A DNA stretch of 64,000 nucleotides from Nonomuraea jabiensis (GCF_014204795.1 NZ_JACHMB010000001.1:3720001-3784000); one strand, 5' to 3'. Shown: positions 50,651-59,988, counted from the first letter of the stretch. Notes: generated from the sequence alone by a model not told the origin. Program-made: numbers and translations.

Positions 50651-51493
50651 TCAGCCCGTACGCGTCCAGAAGTCATGGGGGTGACGGCCGGGCCGGAAAC
50701 CGTGAGCCTCGACCATGGCCGTCGCCTCGTCGAAGCGGTGTGCGATCCCGGTCGGGTCGTGGGCATCGCTCCCGAAGGTGACCGCGTCCCCGCCTTCGTC
50801 GCGCCACCAGCGAACGATCTCGGGATGGAGCGGCCCCCGCGTGTTGACCTCCAGAGCCCGGCCGCTGTCGGCGAGCGCGTGCAGGGCATGGCGGAACTCG
50901 TCCTGGAACGTGTTCGGATCGAACGGCCCGGCCTGCGCCGGCCAGTAGCGAAGCGGGTAGTCGATGTGGGCGAGCACCCCGAAGGCGTCCGAGCTCTTGA
51001 TCAGCCGAGGTATCTCCGCCAGGTACTCCCGGAGCACCTCCGCGGCCGGTCGCTGCCGGTACAGGTACGGCGGCTCGGAGAACTGCCGCCCCACCGGCAG
51101 GCAGTGCAGCGAGCCGAGCACCCGGTCGAACTCCCCGGCGCCGAGCAGTCGCGCGACCTCGTCGCCGTACCAATGCGGTTCGCCTAATTCCACCCCGGTG
51201 ATGATGCGCAGGCTCGGAAACCGATCGCGGCAGCGCCGCACGCACTCCAGATATCCGCCGGAATCGAATCCCGGCGGAACCAGCTTTCCGTCCGGCGTGA
51301 CGAACGGCTTGAGATGCGCGTATTCGTCGAGGTCGTCGGCAAGAACCAGGGAGGCCGTGAAATCCACGTGCTCGGTGAACGCGACCGCGCGCAGCCCCGA
51401 CTCCACCGCCCGCGCGCAGGTCCGCTCCATCGAGCCGCCCGGCGCGTCCCACGACCACTCGCTGTGAACATGACTGTCCGCAGGCAGCACCAC
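50651..51493 (-). CDS. PHP-domain phosphatase (histidinol-phosphatase-like)
   Basis: 280 residues. The PHP metal-binding signature is SHVHSEWSWD at the N-terminus, with AFTEHVDFT, HIDYPLRYW and FGSDAHDPTGI supplying further His/Asp ligands. The family hydrolyses phosphomonoesters, including histidinol phosphate. It lies 12 bases downstream of the metallo-beta-lactamase gene on the same strand, and no his genes are nearby, so a role outside histidine synthesis is likely. Confidence 0.88.
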   Translation of the reverse strand: MVLPADSHVHSEWSWDAPGGSMERTCARAVESGLRAVAFTEHVDFTASLVLADDLDEYAHLKPFVTPDGKLVPPGFDSGGYLECVRRCRDRFPSLRIITGVELGEPHWYGDEVARLLGAGEFDRVLGSLHCLPVGRQFSEPPYLYRQRPAAEVLREYLAEIPRLIKSSDAFGVLAHIDYPLRYWPAQAGPFDPNTFQDEFRHALHALADSGRALEVNTRGPLHPEIVRWWRDEGGDAVTFGSDAHDPTGIAHRFDEATAMVEAHGFRPGRHPHDFWTRTG

Positions 51494-51505
51494 GGCCTCA
51501 CTCTC

Positions 51506-52468
51506 TCATATCGTGGACTGGTGCTGCTCGGGCAGCTGGCTCTCCGAATGCGCCCACACCAGGACGTTGTCGTGCCGTTCCCGCTGGAAGAAGGCGACCA
51601 CCTCCTGATCGGAGTGGCGCAGGCTGAAATGGGTCAGCACGAACAGCGTGTCCGAATGCGCCTCGACCACGGGTTTGAGCCGGCTCCACACCGTGTGCCC
51701 GACCCGATCGGCGCGAGGCAGCTCGCTGTCGTGGAGAAAAGTGCACTCGGTGATGATGACCGGATAGGTGAACAGCCAGGGATTCCGCTCGAACACCGAC
51801 ACATGCGTATCGCCGAGGAAGGCGAAAAGAGGGCGGCGTACCTGCCGGTCGACCTCCACGCCTTCTCGCCGTTTCTGCGCAATGATCTGGCCGAACGCCG
51901 CGCCGCGTCCGTCCCGGACGAGTTCGTCGCGCAGGTCCTGGAATTCGGGCAGCAGTTCCTTGACGTTCTCACTGAACGCGTAGCCCACGCAGGGCACCTT
52001 GTGCTCGCATCGCACCACCCGCACGTGGTGGCCACGGGAGCCGAAGGTGAATTCGTCGTCCTGCCGCACGCCGTGCAGACGATAAGCCGGGGCCAGCGCC
52101 GGATCGTACGGGGCTGCGTGATTCAGCTCGGCGGACGCACGCAGAAAAGCCTCCACATAGGGCAGCGCCTCGGCGGGCAGGTAGATGTCGGCGCCGGATG
52201 GCCTGGCGGCGAGATAGTCGAGATCCTTGGCGTGGTCGTGGTGCGTGTGCGTCAAGAAAACCGTCTCGGGCTGCCGCCCTTCGCACAACCCGGCGTCGAG
52301 AGCGCACCGCAGCTCCGGTATGTGGAAGAAGGTCTTGTCGTTCGCCCGGGAGTAGCCGGTGAGGGTGAACGCGGTGCCGGGGATCCGCCATGTCTTCCAC
52401 TGCCGGAAAGGATGCCCTTTCACCAGCAGATCCGGATGCTCGGCCTGCCGTTGGGAGGTCTGTGTCAT
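51506..52468 (-). CDS. Metallo-beta-lactamase fold hydrolase (RNase Z-like)
   Basis: 320 residues. The zinc motif is LTHTHHDHAKDLDYL, with additional ligands in VVRCEHKVPCVGYAF and ITECTFLHDSE and the late HFSLRHSD. The order resembles ribonuclease Z-type proteins, but the protein lacks the canonical flexible arm, so tRNA processing is only one option. GGAAGG lies about 10 bases before the ATG at 52468. It heads a two-gene unit with the PHP phosphatase. Confidence 0.85.
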   Translation of the reverse strand: MTQTSQRQAEHPDLLVKGHPFRQWKTWRIPGTAFTLTGYSRANDKTFFHIPELRCALDAGLCEGRQPETVFLTHTHHDHAKDLDYLAARPSGADIYLPAEALPYVEAFLRASAELNHAAPYDPALAPAYRLHGVRQDDEFTFGSRGHHVRVVRCEHKVPCVGYAFSENVKELLPEFQDLRDELVRDGRGAAFGQIIAQKRREGVEVDRQVRRPLFAFLGDTHVSVFERNPWLFTYPVIITECTFLHDSELPRADRVGHTVWSRLKPVVEAHSDTLFVLTHFSLRHSDQEVVAFFQRERHDNVLVWAHSESQLPEQHQSTI

Positions 52469-52617
52469 CGGGTACGCCTTCCAGAGGTTCGGACGTGGCT
52501 TGATGGCTGCTGGCCAGGTTCGCGGTCCGTCGGCGAAATTTCCAGCGGATATCCCCACCGGGGGCCGGCTGCCTTTCCTCATGCCGCCGACCGAGCGCAG
52601 AACAGGCCGCTGACGCT

Positions 52618-52664
52618 CGCACCGGGCCTGATTCCCGCACCGGGCCTGATTCCCGCACCGGGCC
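52618..52664. repeat. Short tandem repeat upstream of the hexosaminidase remnant
   Basis: The 18-base unit cgcaccgggcctgattcc occurs twice exactly at 52618 and 52636, with a partial third copy at 52654. It marks the degraded boundary of the accessory region. Confidence 0.8.
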
Positions 52665-52676
52665 GGATCGTCCACG

Positions 52677-53520
52677 GCGCAGGCGCGCATCAGGGAATCG
52701 GGATTCAAGGACGAGGACGGGCTCCAGCCCTGGCTGATCGGCCACTTCAACCGCTGGCCCGCCGGCGCCCGCCGGGCCCGCTGGCTGCCCCGCCGGCCCC
52801 CCGGGCCCCCGGCCCCCGGGCTCCCGGGCCCTCCGGGAGGCGACAGGTCCCCACAGGGCGACCCCCATGTACTTGTCGGCGACGAGAGCGGTCTGCCCGT
52901 CGGCGTTGGGCGCCGTCTCATCGGCTGGGACGAGATCTTGGCGGGCGGCCCGGCGGAGAGCGCCGCCGTCGCGTACCGGCGGTGGTACACGGGCGGCATC
53001 GCCGCAGCCGAGACCGGACACAAGGTGGTGACGTGCCCCCAGCAGGAGGTCCACCTCGACCACGTCCAGTCCCACGATGCCCGGGAGCCCGCGCCGTTCG
53101 GACGGGTGCACACGCTGGAGGACGTCTACGTTTCGAGCCCGTACCACCCCGACCAGCGGGAACGGCTCATGCGGCCCAAGTCATCAGGAAGTCGTCGAAA
53201 ATCGCGGGCGAGTGGACTACCTGGCGTTTCCCCGGCTGGTCGCCTTCGCGGAAGTGGCTTCGTCGAACCTGCCGGCTCCCGACGAGCGCGACTTCGACGA
53301 CTTCGAGCGCCGGATGAACGCGGCACACTACGCCCCTGGACACCCTGGGCATAGCCCACCGCCCACCCGACGGACCCCGCCCGACGGACCCCGCCCACGA
53401 CAGCAACACCCCGGCATCCCTGGGCGCCTGCCTGGACACCCTGGGCGTCGCCTACCGCCCACCCGACGGGCCCCGGCCGACGGACACCGCCCACGACAGC
53501 AACGCCCCGGCATCCCCGGA
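52677..53520 (+). pseudogene. Broken beta-N-acetylhexosaminidase (GH20)
   Basis: GH20 sequence is recognisable in three frames. Frame 1 reads ESGFKDEDGLQPWLIGHFNRW, then a Pro/Gly-rich insert, then GRRLIGWDEILAGGPAES and GIAAAETGHKVVTCPQQEV and LEDVYVSSPYHP. A shift then gives GRVDYLAFPRLVAFAEV...FDDFERRMNAAHY. A further shift gives LDTLGIAHRPPDGPRPTD, which is followed by a second copy, LDTLGVAYRPPDGPRPTD. The N-terminal part and catalytic region are missing. The enzyme family removes terminal GlcNAc from chitin-type substrates; this copy cannot work. Confidence 0.85.
53336..53520. repeat. 96-base tandem duplication of the GH20 tail
   Basis: CTGGACACCCTGGGC occurs at 53336 and again at 53432, and the following 80 bases are nearly the same in both. 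The period of 96 bases is 32 codons. Both copies encode a GH20 C-terminal segment. Confidence 0.85.
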
Positions 53521-53561
53521 CGCCCGCACAACACACCTCGGCGAACCTGGCGGATGGCCTG

Positions 53562-54131
53562 ACCCGGTAATCCCGACCGACCAGCTCCCTGAGGAGGCGC
53601 CGCTCAATCAGGCAAGGTGGCTGAACATCGGTCGGTGGCCGCGCCTGCGCGGACGGTCGCGATCCTCTTGCGCCTCACTCACACCTGACCGACCGAGCCG
53701 ACCAACGAACGCCTGACGAAGTCGGCCCCGCCCATCCGTACTCGAGAATGTCCCGCTCTGCATGGCATAGGCTGCGATCGCGGCCTCGCCGGTAGCTCCA
53801 GGGACGGCTCCGATCCGCCGAAACGCTTCGCCGGGAGGCAACCCCTCGCACGAAGGTCAGGCACAGCTGTGCCGCGCCATCGCCATCAGCGCACTCCTCC
53901 GCCAGCCACGCACTTTGTCCTTACGACCAAAGGCCACCTCCCAGACCGGGCAACGTCCCGCCAGGCTTCCCGAAGCGGTGCACTGTCGGCGTGGCAATTG
54001 CAAGCGTCTTGTCCCGCAGCGGCGCCGAAATACGCCCAGTTCGCACCCTGCGAGGGACGGCGCCGAGCTCCTGCTCTCGTGGTACCGGCGAGCGTGTCCC
54101 ACAGAAGCAGATGGCTCGTGATGATGAGCGA
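53562..54131. other. Region without a supportable gene (570 bases)
   Basis: It follows the GH20 remnant. No start with a ribosome binding site or recognisable protein motif is seen on either strand, and local GC is lower than in the first 50 kb. Probably decayed sequence. Confidence 0.45.
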
Positions 54132-54587
54132 TCAGGTGTCGTAGAGCCCGTCCCAGGGTGCATAGAACCCAAGGTTGTCGGGGTAAAGCTCCGCGCACTC
54201 CTCGCCCTCATGATCCTCCAGGACCAGCCCGAACACCACGCCATCAAATTCCAGCCGAAACGGACGAACGGCGATATCGCCGAACTCGAGTCCGGGCAAC
54301 TCGGCAAGCCATTCGCTCAGCCGTCGATCTGCGGCGTCTACCGACTCCCTGTGCCTGTCATCGGCTCCGGTGCATTCGATGCGCGAGTCAAGATAGTGAC
54401 CTTCAGGGCTGAAGCGGTGAAGAACGGCATACCACCGCTTATGGGATAACCAATCCTCTGTTCTCGAGTAGCCCTCCCGAAAGGCAGGCACAACCCCGCC
54501 AAGGAACTGACCGTCGCGCCACTGGCCGATGCGGTCGGTGTGATAGTCGGGCTCGTGTGAAATCGGGATAACCTCGGGATACGTCAC
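54132..54587 (-). CDS. Conserved-type hypothetical protein (151 aa)
   Basis: From GTG 54587: MTYPEVIPISHEPDYHTDRIG, ending FYAPWDGLYDT. It contains HKRWYAVLHRFSPEGHYLDSRI, EYGDI-type LEFGDIAVRPFRLEFDGVVFGLV and ELYPDNLGFYAP. The same pattern appears in streptomycete proteins annotated as a HycA-like regulator, by memory only; no function is assigned. The upstream TTG at 54617 is a longer alternative. It is acidic, cytoplasmic and free-standing. Confidence 0.65.
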   Translation of the reverse strand: MTYPEVIPISHEPDYHTDRIGQWRDGQFLGGVVPAFREGYSRTEDWLSHKRWYAVLHRFSPEGHYLDSRIECTGADDRHRESVDAADRRLSEWLAELPGLEFGDIAVRPFRLEFDGVVFGLVLEDHEGEECAELYPDNLGFYAPWDGLYDT

Positions 54588-54617
54588 GCCCCGAACCGTA
54601 GCCGCCCCGTACGACAA

Positions 54618-55057
54618 TCTCCCGTCCTACCTGCCCAGCACCCGGACCCGCTGCAAGGTCGGTTCGACATGGCCTTCCCACGCAGCCGCTACGTCGCATC
54701 CCGAGCAATCAACAGCAGCCAAGAGCACCACTGGCGAGGTGGCCTGATATTCAGCGGGGCCGCAGGAAGCAAAACTTCCCGCGGCCCCGGTCTTCCACTC
54801 ACGCGACATGGTTGGAAGAGCTCCAGCGTACTGTTCCAAGTCGATCCCTGGCGATGAGCCGCACCGCATCATCTTCGACAGGACAACGGTCTTCAAACCG
54901 GCCGCGACACAGACCCCAACATCAATACCCTGACCCCCGCAAAAAGGGGCACACGGTACACACCGCACTCTGAACACTCCAGCTCACCCGCCCTCTTGGC
55001 CGAGCCGCACACCACAATTTCGGTTGCCTGTCTCCATAAGATCGGCAACACTGCAGC
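54618..55057. other. Region without a supportable gene (440 bases)
   Basis: Several short overlapping frames exist on both strands, none with a good start signal or familiar motif. A minus-strand segment with ECSECGVYRVP is the only hint of coding. Probably decayed accessory DNA. Confidence 0.45.
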
Positions 55058-55693
55058 GTGCACTCCCACGAGCAGGCCCGGCAGTTCGCCGACGAGTTGA
55101 TGGGCCGCATCTACGTGGCATTGCGCGACGGGACCCTCGACGCCGAACCTGTCATCGCGCTGGCCTGCTTGCTGGAGGAAACCGGCAGAAGCACCCCCGC
55201 CACCCGTGAACTCCTTGAACGCGCGGCCGCTGATCTGACAACGACCGACGTGACCCGCCTGGGCAAGAAGCTCCTCCGTGACGCCCGATTCGAGCCGACC
55301 TTCGCCCTCGAACCGAGCATGTGGGTGGCGTTGGAGCAGGCACTGAAGCTCGTCGAGCGCGACGTCCGCAGCACGGGAATCACCGGACCCCTCCGACTGG
55401 TCATCCCTGACTGGGACGACAGCGGTCACGCCTGGGTGGAGTTCCGGGGCGGTTGCCAGGGCAACGGCATCTGGCCCACCCAGGGAAGCAATGCTCAGAA
55501 GGCGCTCGTGAGCATCGCGGACGCTACCCAAGAAGTGATCATGGAGATGCTCTGGAAGGTCTGGCCCGTCTGCCCCGCCCATGATCGAGGCCTACGCGCC
55601 GAACTGGAACACAAAGCCGCTGGTTGGCGATGCACCGGCGACGGAACCCACACAGTGGCGCGAGTCGGCGAACTGCTTCCCGAACACCGTTGA
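55058..55693 (+). CDS. Hypothetical protein (211 aa)
   Basis: From GTG 55058. An N-terminal helical segment (about 1-100) is followed by a beta-rich part with VIPDWDDSGHAWVEFRGGCQGNG. The C-terminal CPAHDRGLRAELEHKAAGWRCTGDGTHTVARVGEL resembles a short C/H-containing strand-turn pattern seen in actinomycete accessory-region proteins. No signal peptide. I do not recognise a family; a polymorphic-toxin immunity role is possible but unproven. Confidence 0.6.
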   Translation: MHSHEQARQFADELMGRIYVALRDGTLDAEPVIALACLLEETGRSTPATRELLERAAADLTTTDVTRLGKKLLRDARFEPTFALEPSMWVALEQALKLVERDVRSTGITGPLRLVIPDWDDSGHAWVEFRGGCQGNGIWPTQGSNAQKALVSIADATQEVIMEMLWKVWPVCPAHDRGLRAELEHKAAGWRCTGDGTHTVARVGELLPEHR

Positions 55694-56668
55694 CACACCT
55701 GGCCGCCGTCCTGGAACTCCCGCCGACCGCCCCAGGAACAGGCACAGATACAACTGCGGCCACCCTTGAGCCACACAGCTGAATATCGGCATACTTCTCG
55801 CTCTGCCGGCACCGGTTACCTCGAGCGGCGTGGTGACACGGAAGCGCCCTCAGACTCGATCAGCGCCGCACGGCGAAGCCTTACCTGCCGGGTCATACGG
55901 ACGATCATCACGCGAGCGTCTGCGACCTTGACCATCGCGGCGGACCTGGCCGCGTGCTCACCCGAGGCTCCGGCAACTTGCCCCCCGATCACATCCACGC
56001 CCGTTCATGCGCCTAAACCCGCTCACCGACTCCGACGAAGCCGCCACTGAAGCCGCCGGAAAATACCGAGTGGGCTGCGACACGGTGAAGGCCCGCAATT
56101 GCAACGGCGACAGCTAAGCCGACCTCGCCATCGGTGCGTCCGAGCCATGGCGGGGCGGGTACGTATCGTCTCGTACGGGGGAACCGACGAACTCACCACG
56201 CGTCGCCACAATCGTTCGGCGACTCGCTGCAGTTGTCGGACTTGAGTAGCCCTTGCACTCGCGATCCCGACCGACGGCAGTGGCCGTACTGCCAGGCTCG
56301 TCCGATGGCGTGAACACGGTGAAGCGCATGTTCATCAACCCCGACCAGGGCACCCCGCCCAGGCAGGACATCGGTTCGCCCGCGCATTGAATTGAGCCCG
56401 CCCCAACCCAAATCACCACTCACTGCAGGCTCGCCTAACGGCACGCTATCTCGCACGACGATCAGCCCGCGACCCGGCGCTCCTTGCGGGATGTATGAGG
56501 AACAACCTCGACCTTTGGGCTGCTCCCCTTCTCCCGGGTTGGTGACGGACGGGATGACCAAGCTTCCACTTCAGTTACCCACAGCCCTGCCCCAGCACGG
56601 CAATTATCCCGAAGTCGAAATCCCGCGAGGCAGAATGGAGGGCAATCGGCAGAGACGGGGGTTGCAGC
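55694..56668. other. Region without a supportable gene (975 bases)
   Basis: The longest gene-poor stretch in the window. Open frames are short, disagree with codon bias, and have no ribosome binding sites I would trust. The GC is lower than in the first 50 kb. Decayed mobile DNA is the best guess. Confidence 0.45.
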
Positions 56669-57043
56669 ATGAGCGAGCAACCTGGCACTGCGCTGGAGAT
56701 TCATGGGGCGCTGCACGATTGGTATGCGATCCTGCACGTGAGCGGTGAGTTCTGCCACGATGCTCGCTTAAGGGCTCGTCTTCGCGATGCGATGGCGGCG
56801 CTGCCCATGCCGGATCCGCCTTATCTGGTCCTCGACCTTGCCGGCGTCGCCTCTTGGGACAACTGGACCATCGGAGCGGTTCTTTCGAGCGCGAAGCGGG
56901 TGATGACAGGTGGCGGAGCGCTGGTCATCGCGTCAGCTCCCGCTGACCTGCTGGCGCACTGTCGACAGATAAGACTGGACCGGGCGTTAAGGTTCCGCGA
57001 GTCGGTGGAGTCGGCCGTGGAGCAGCTGCGCTCTGATGCGTGA
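56669..57043 (+). CDS. STAS-domain protein with a substituted phosphorylation site
   Basis: 124 residues. It shows the STAS fold: an early strand (WYAILHVSGEFCHD), the conserved strand YLVLDLAGVASWDNWTIGAV, and a C-terminal helix. In anti-anti-sigma factors the loop reads D-S-S/T-G; here it is D-N-W-T, so the phospho-accepting Ser is replaced by Asn. A GGGGG tract lies about 8 bases before the ATG. It may be constitutively active, or not a partner-switching protein at all. Confidence 0.7.
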   Translation: MSEQPGTALEIHGALHDWYAILHVSGEFCHDARLRARLRDAMAALPMPDPPYLVLDLAGVASWDNWTIGAVLSSAKRVMTGGGALVIASAPADLLAHCRQIRLDRALRFRESVESAVEQLRSDA

Positions 57044-57401
57044 CCGGTGGGCGGCGCTCGGCCAGCGAGTTCGGTGGGCACGACGTGGTGATGCCGCGGC
57101 GATGCACCGCCCGGGAACGGCACCTCCTGCCGCACACTCATACTCATGAGCGGTGGCGCTTGCTACCTCCAGGAACTGAGCTGCACGGAGCTGAAGGAAT
57201 TGTCCGCAATCGCCATGGCAACAGCGCCGATCATGGACCCAGTACCTGCGAGCGGGGTGCAGATCGCGAGTTCTCCGCCCCTGCCCCGCCGTAGACCGCT
57301 TGAACAGAGCGCTGTCACGAAGCAACGGCGCGGGATAGGCTCCGGTGGCCGGGCATTCATGCGGAGCACGGCATTCTGCCGGACTCGCGGTGGCCAACCA
57401 C
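57044..57401. other. Region without a supportable gene (358 bases)
   Basis: Frames on both strands are rich in Arg/Pro/Ser with no motif or ribosome binding site. Nothing else is recognised. Confidence 0.45.
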
Positions 57402-57995
57402 TTACCCACCGCCCCAGCCGCCTTCGTAGCTGTACCAACGGTCCTGCAAGTAGCTGTAGCTCTCGCCGTACTTACCGGCTATATCGTTCGGCTCGCCGGT
57501 GGGCAGCCAGATAAAACCTTTGTTGTCGTCAAGAAACCAGTCCCGTACGCTGAACTGCGCACTGCCGGGGCGCTCTTCCCAGGTGACGCCGTCGCGGTAC
57601 TGCGATCCGTCGCACACGTAGTACAGACCGGCCCATTGGCAGGGCTCTTTGCCGCTGGGACTTACAGCCACGGCTTTGGCGTAGGCTTCCATACTCGGTT
57701 TGGAGATGGTGAAGCGAATCCAGAACGGCGCATCGGTGACGAGCGCGAGCATGACGCCGCCTGCGATGAAGAAGGGCAGAACCCACCGGTACTTCAGGCC
57801 CTCTGTCAGAGTTCCCTTGTGTTCGGCCCACACCATCCGGATTGCCCAATATGCGAGCAGGAGAACGCCGACGGGAATCGCGAGGAGGAACATCTCGAAC
57901 TTGTCCCAGTACGGGTAGCTGGCCCATATCAAGCTGACGGCGGCCACGGCCGAGAATACGATCAGAAACGGTAATCCGGGCGGTTTGCTGATCAC
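57402..57995 (-). CDS. Membrane protein of unknown function (197 aa)
   Basis: From GTG 57995. Three hydrophobic helices in the first half (FLIVFSAVAAVSLIWASYP, FLLAIPVGVLLLAYWAIR, VLPFFIAGGVMLALVT) are followed by a soluble, aromatic-rich C-terminal domain (about 100-197) with one Cys pair (EPCQWAGLYYVCDG). It is likely anchored with the C-terminal part outside. I do not recognise a family. Confidence 0.65.
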   Translation of the reverse strand: MISKPPGLPFLIVFSAVAAVSLIWASYPYWDKFEMFLLAIPVGVLLLAYWAIRMVWAEHKGTLTEGLKYRWVLPFFIAGGVMLALVTDAPFWIRFTISKPSMEAYAKAVAVSPSGKEPCQWAGLYYVCDGSQYRDGVTWEERPGSAQFSVRDWFLDDNKGFIWLPTGEPNDIAGKYGESYSYLQDRWYSYEGGWGGG

Positions 57996-58206
57996 GGCGC
58001 CACCCTAGCGGCATCAGTGACACCACGCAGCCGGCAAGCCTGGCATCAGACGGCGGTGCGGCGCTTGGCCGCCGAGTTCGGCGCGTGCGGCGCGATGGCG
58101 CCACGGAGCGGGATGATCAGTTTCCACGCCATGCTGTCCACGGACCCCAGACTCTCGCGCTGATCACCCAGGGTCAGATATCCCGCTCGGAGGCGAGTTC
58201 TAAGGG

Positions 58207-58719
58207 ATGCTGAGCGCTGTGCCGGACTTGTTGTGGGATGACGTGAAGGTTCTCTTCGACCCCGAGGTCAGCGGAGCGTTGCCTGACGTGGTCGTAGAGG
58301 GGACGACTGTCGAGGACTGGCAGGCGGTGCTGGATCTCGTTCGGGCGCAGGGTTGGCAGTACGCCTACTCGGTGGGCGGCGAGCCCATGGAGCTTTCTTC
58401 GGTTGCCGACATGGTGGCGGCCGCCTACGGCGGTGGCATGCCGGAGTTGAGGGTCACGCCCGAGCTGAGAGTCTGGCCGATCCCCGAAGTGTTGATGATC
58501 TTCCGGATGTATCAGACTGAGTCCATTGACTTCGATGTCAATCTCGGAGAGTTGCAGGGGCAGGAGCGGTTGGATGTCCTGGTGGATGTCTTCCACGCGA
58601 TCGGACGGCGTCTCGGAAAGCCCGTGTGGATGAGCGCGGAGGGATCTCCTGGCCACCCGGATCTTGTGTTCGATGTCGAAGCCGACCGGGTGGTGCTGGC
58701 GTTTGATCCGGGCGTGTGA
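58207..58719 (+). CDS. Hypothetical protein (170 aa), cargo of the tRNA-linked array
   Basis: From ATG 58207, or from the GTG at 58219, which has AAGGG at a better distance. An acidic protein with VPDLLWDDVKVLFDPEVSG, a Pro-rich centre and a C-terminal strand-rich part (DLVFDVEADRVVLAFDPGV). No signal or membrane segment. It abuts the integrase remnant. Its acidic, single-domain shape would suit an immunity protein, but no toxin gene is next to it. Confidence 0.6.
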   Translation: MLSAVPDLLWDDVKVLFDPEVSGALPDVVVEGTTVEDWQAVLDLVRAQGWQYAYSVGGEPMELSSVADMVAAAYGGGMPELRVTPELRVWPIPEVLMIFRMYQTESIDFDVNLGELQGQERLDVLVDVFHAIGRRLGKPVWMSAEGSPGHPDLVFDVEADRVVLAFDPGV

Positions 58720-59003
58720 CGACTGTTGAAGGACTTGGGGCTGGGATTCATGCCATCCCGCAGACTCGGGCCGCGCACCGGCGCCTTGATGGTGGCCGTA
58801 CGGCAATCGGCGCACCGGGTCTGCACTTCTATGATCTCCATCGCCCCGGCAGCATGATCGCGGCAGCCTCAGGTGCAGGGCTGAAGGACCTCATGGCACG
58901 CATAGGCCACGACAACGTCCGGGCCGCGTTGATCCATCAGCACACCGTCCGGGGAGCCGACAAGCTGATCATCGAAGCCATCGACAACCATCTCATCAGG
59001 TAA
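58716..59003 (+). pseudogene. C-terminal remnant of a tyrosine integrase with lost catalytic residues
   Basis: The recognisable part is AIGAPGLHFYDLHRPGSMIAAASGAGLKDLMARIGHDNVRAALIHQHTVRGADKLIIEAIDNHL (seen as LHFYDLHRPGS, LKDLMARIGHDNVRAAL and IHQHT). In active integrases the first motif is H-x-L-R-H-T-G with a catalytic Arg, and the last is A-x-Y-Q-H with the nucleophilic Tyr. Here both Arg and Tyr are substituted. The N-terminal and core domains are missing. It is the best evidence that an integrative element once sat here. Confidence 0.8.
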
Positions 59004-59144
59004 GAGAGAACGGAGGGTACAGGCGGGGTGACACGGACGACGCCCCCGTTCTGACCGCGGTGAGCTGTATGAGATGCCTTCCCTGGTTCACGAGATCAGG
59101 ACTGCGGCCAGCGCCCGTCGCGGCCGACTTGGGCTCTCATACCG

Positions 59145-59175
59145 AGAGCGAGTGACGGGAACCGAACCCGCTGAG
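59145..59175 (-). repeat. att-like scar A: fragment of the 3' end of a glycine tRNA
   Basis: The T-arm and acceptor fragment matches copies B-D (GTGACGGGAA, then CGAACCCG on the plus strand). Bases 3' of the T-arm are more diverged than in the others. It follows the integrase remnant by about 140 bases. Confidence 0.6.
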
Positions 59176-59311
59176 CAGGAGAAAGGCTGACCTGGGCAGA
59201 TGCCGGTCGAGTGACCGTGAGTCTCCGTGATTCCCCACTTGTCGCCGTCCGAACGGACACGCAACGGGCACGCTGAACGCTTCCACTGAGATCTGGCCAG
59301 CTGTTGCTGTG

Positions 59312-59952
59312 TCACCCACCCTCGGACATGCCTGATTCGCCTCGGACGTGGACAATGCGATCAGGCGTTCCGAGGGCAGCAGTACGGACTCTGCCCTCGA
59401 TAAGACCCTGGCCTGTGTCTGCGAATAGAAATCTATGCGCGTAGACCTGCCCAAGCAGGAGCCAGTCGTAGCGAACGACCGGACGTCTCCAGATGGTTTC
59501 GAACCAATCGGCCGTGATCGCTGCCAACTCCGCAGGACGACCAGACCCTGTGAAGGCGAGGGGCGTTGGTTCGGTGGGGAAGGTCAGCAACTGGTTGTGG
59601 AACTGGTCGCCGCGAATCGTGGATCCATCGAGGTAAGCGCCTACCGTCATAAGGCTGAGGTGCAATCCAGGGGCCGGCAGATCCGCGTAGACAAGGAGCT
59701 TGCCGAAGGATGTCTCTCCCGGCTGGGGCGATACACGTAAGCAGCGTAGTCCGGAAGCAGTACTTCAGCATCATCCGGTGTCAGTGACCACGACGCTGCG
59801 CATTCTCTCAACGCGTTGATGAAAGCAGCCTGGACCTCATCGGGCTCGTCATCATCGTCAAGTCGAACCCATCCGTTCTCGGCCGTAGGGCACTCTAGAT
59901 CAGAGCGTGTCCGTCCGACCGTCTGCGAGAAGACGTTCCGGCGCGCGATCAA
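59312..59952 (-). pseudogene. Frameshifted hypothetical gene (about 210 aa when repaired)
   Basis: Two adjacent frames read as one protein: ASWSLTPDDAEVLLPDYAAYVYRPSRE (first part, start 59952) and FGKLLVYADLPAPGLHLSLMTVGAYLDGS (second part, in the frame ending 59312). They join if two bases are removed from the GAGAGA run (plus TCTCTC, 59713-59718). This points to a GA-repeat slip. The product is acidic with a predicted mixed alpha/beta fold and no signal peptide. It has the same accessory character as its neighbours. Confidence 0.7.
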
Positions 59953-59988
59953 GAAGGCAACGATCTAAATCATGTCTAGCCTGTCGGC

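Noticed and set aside
53608..53841. A 77-residue minus-strand frame after the GH20 remnant
   Set aside because: No ribosome binding site or family motif, and the surroundings are decayed.
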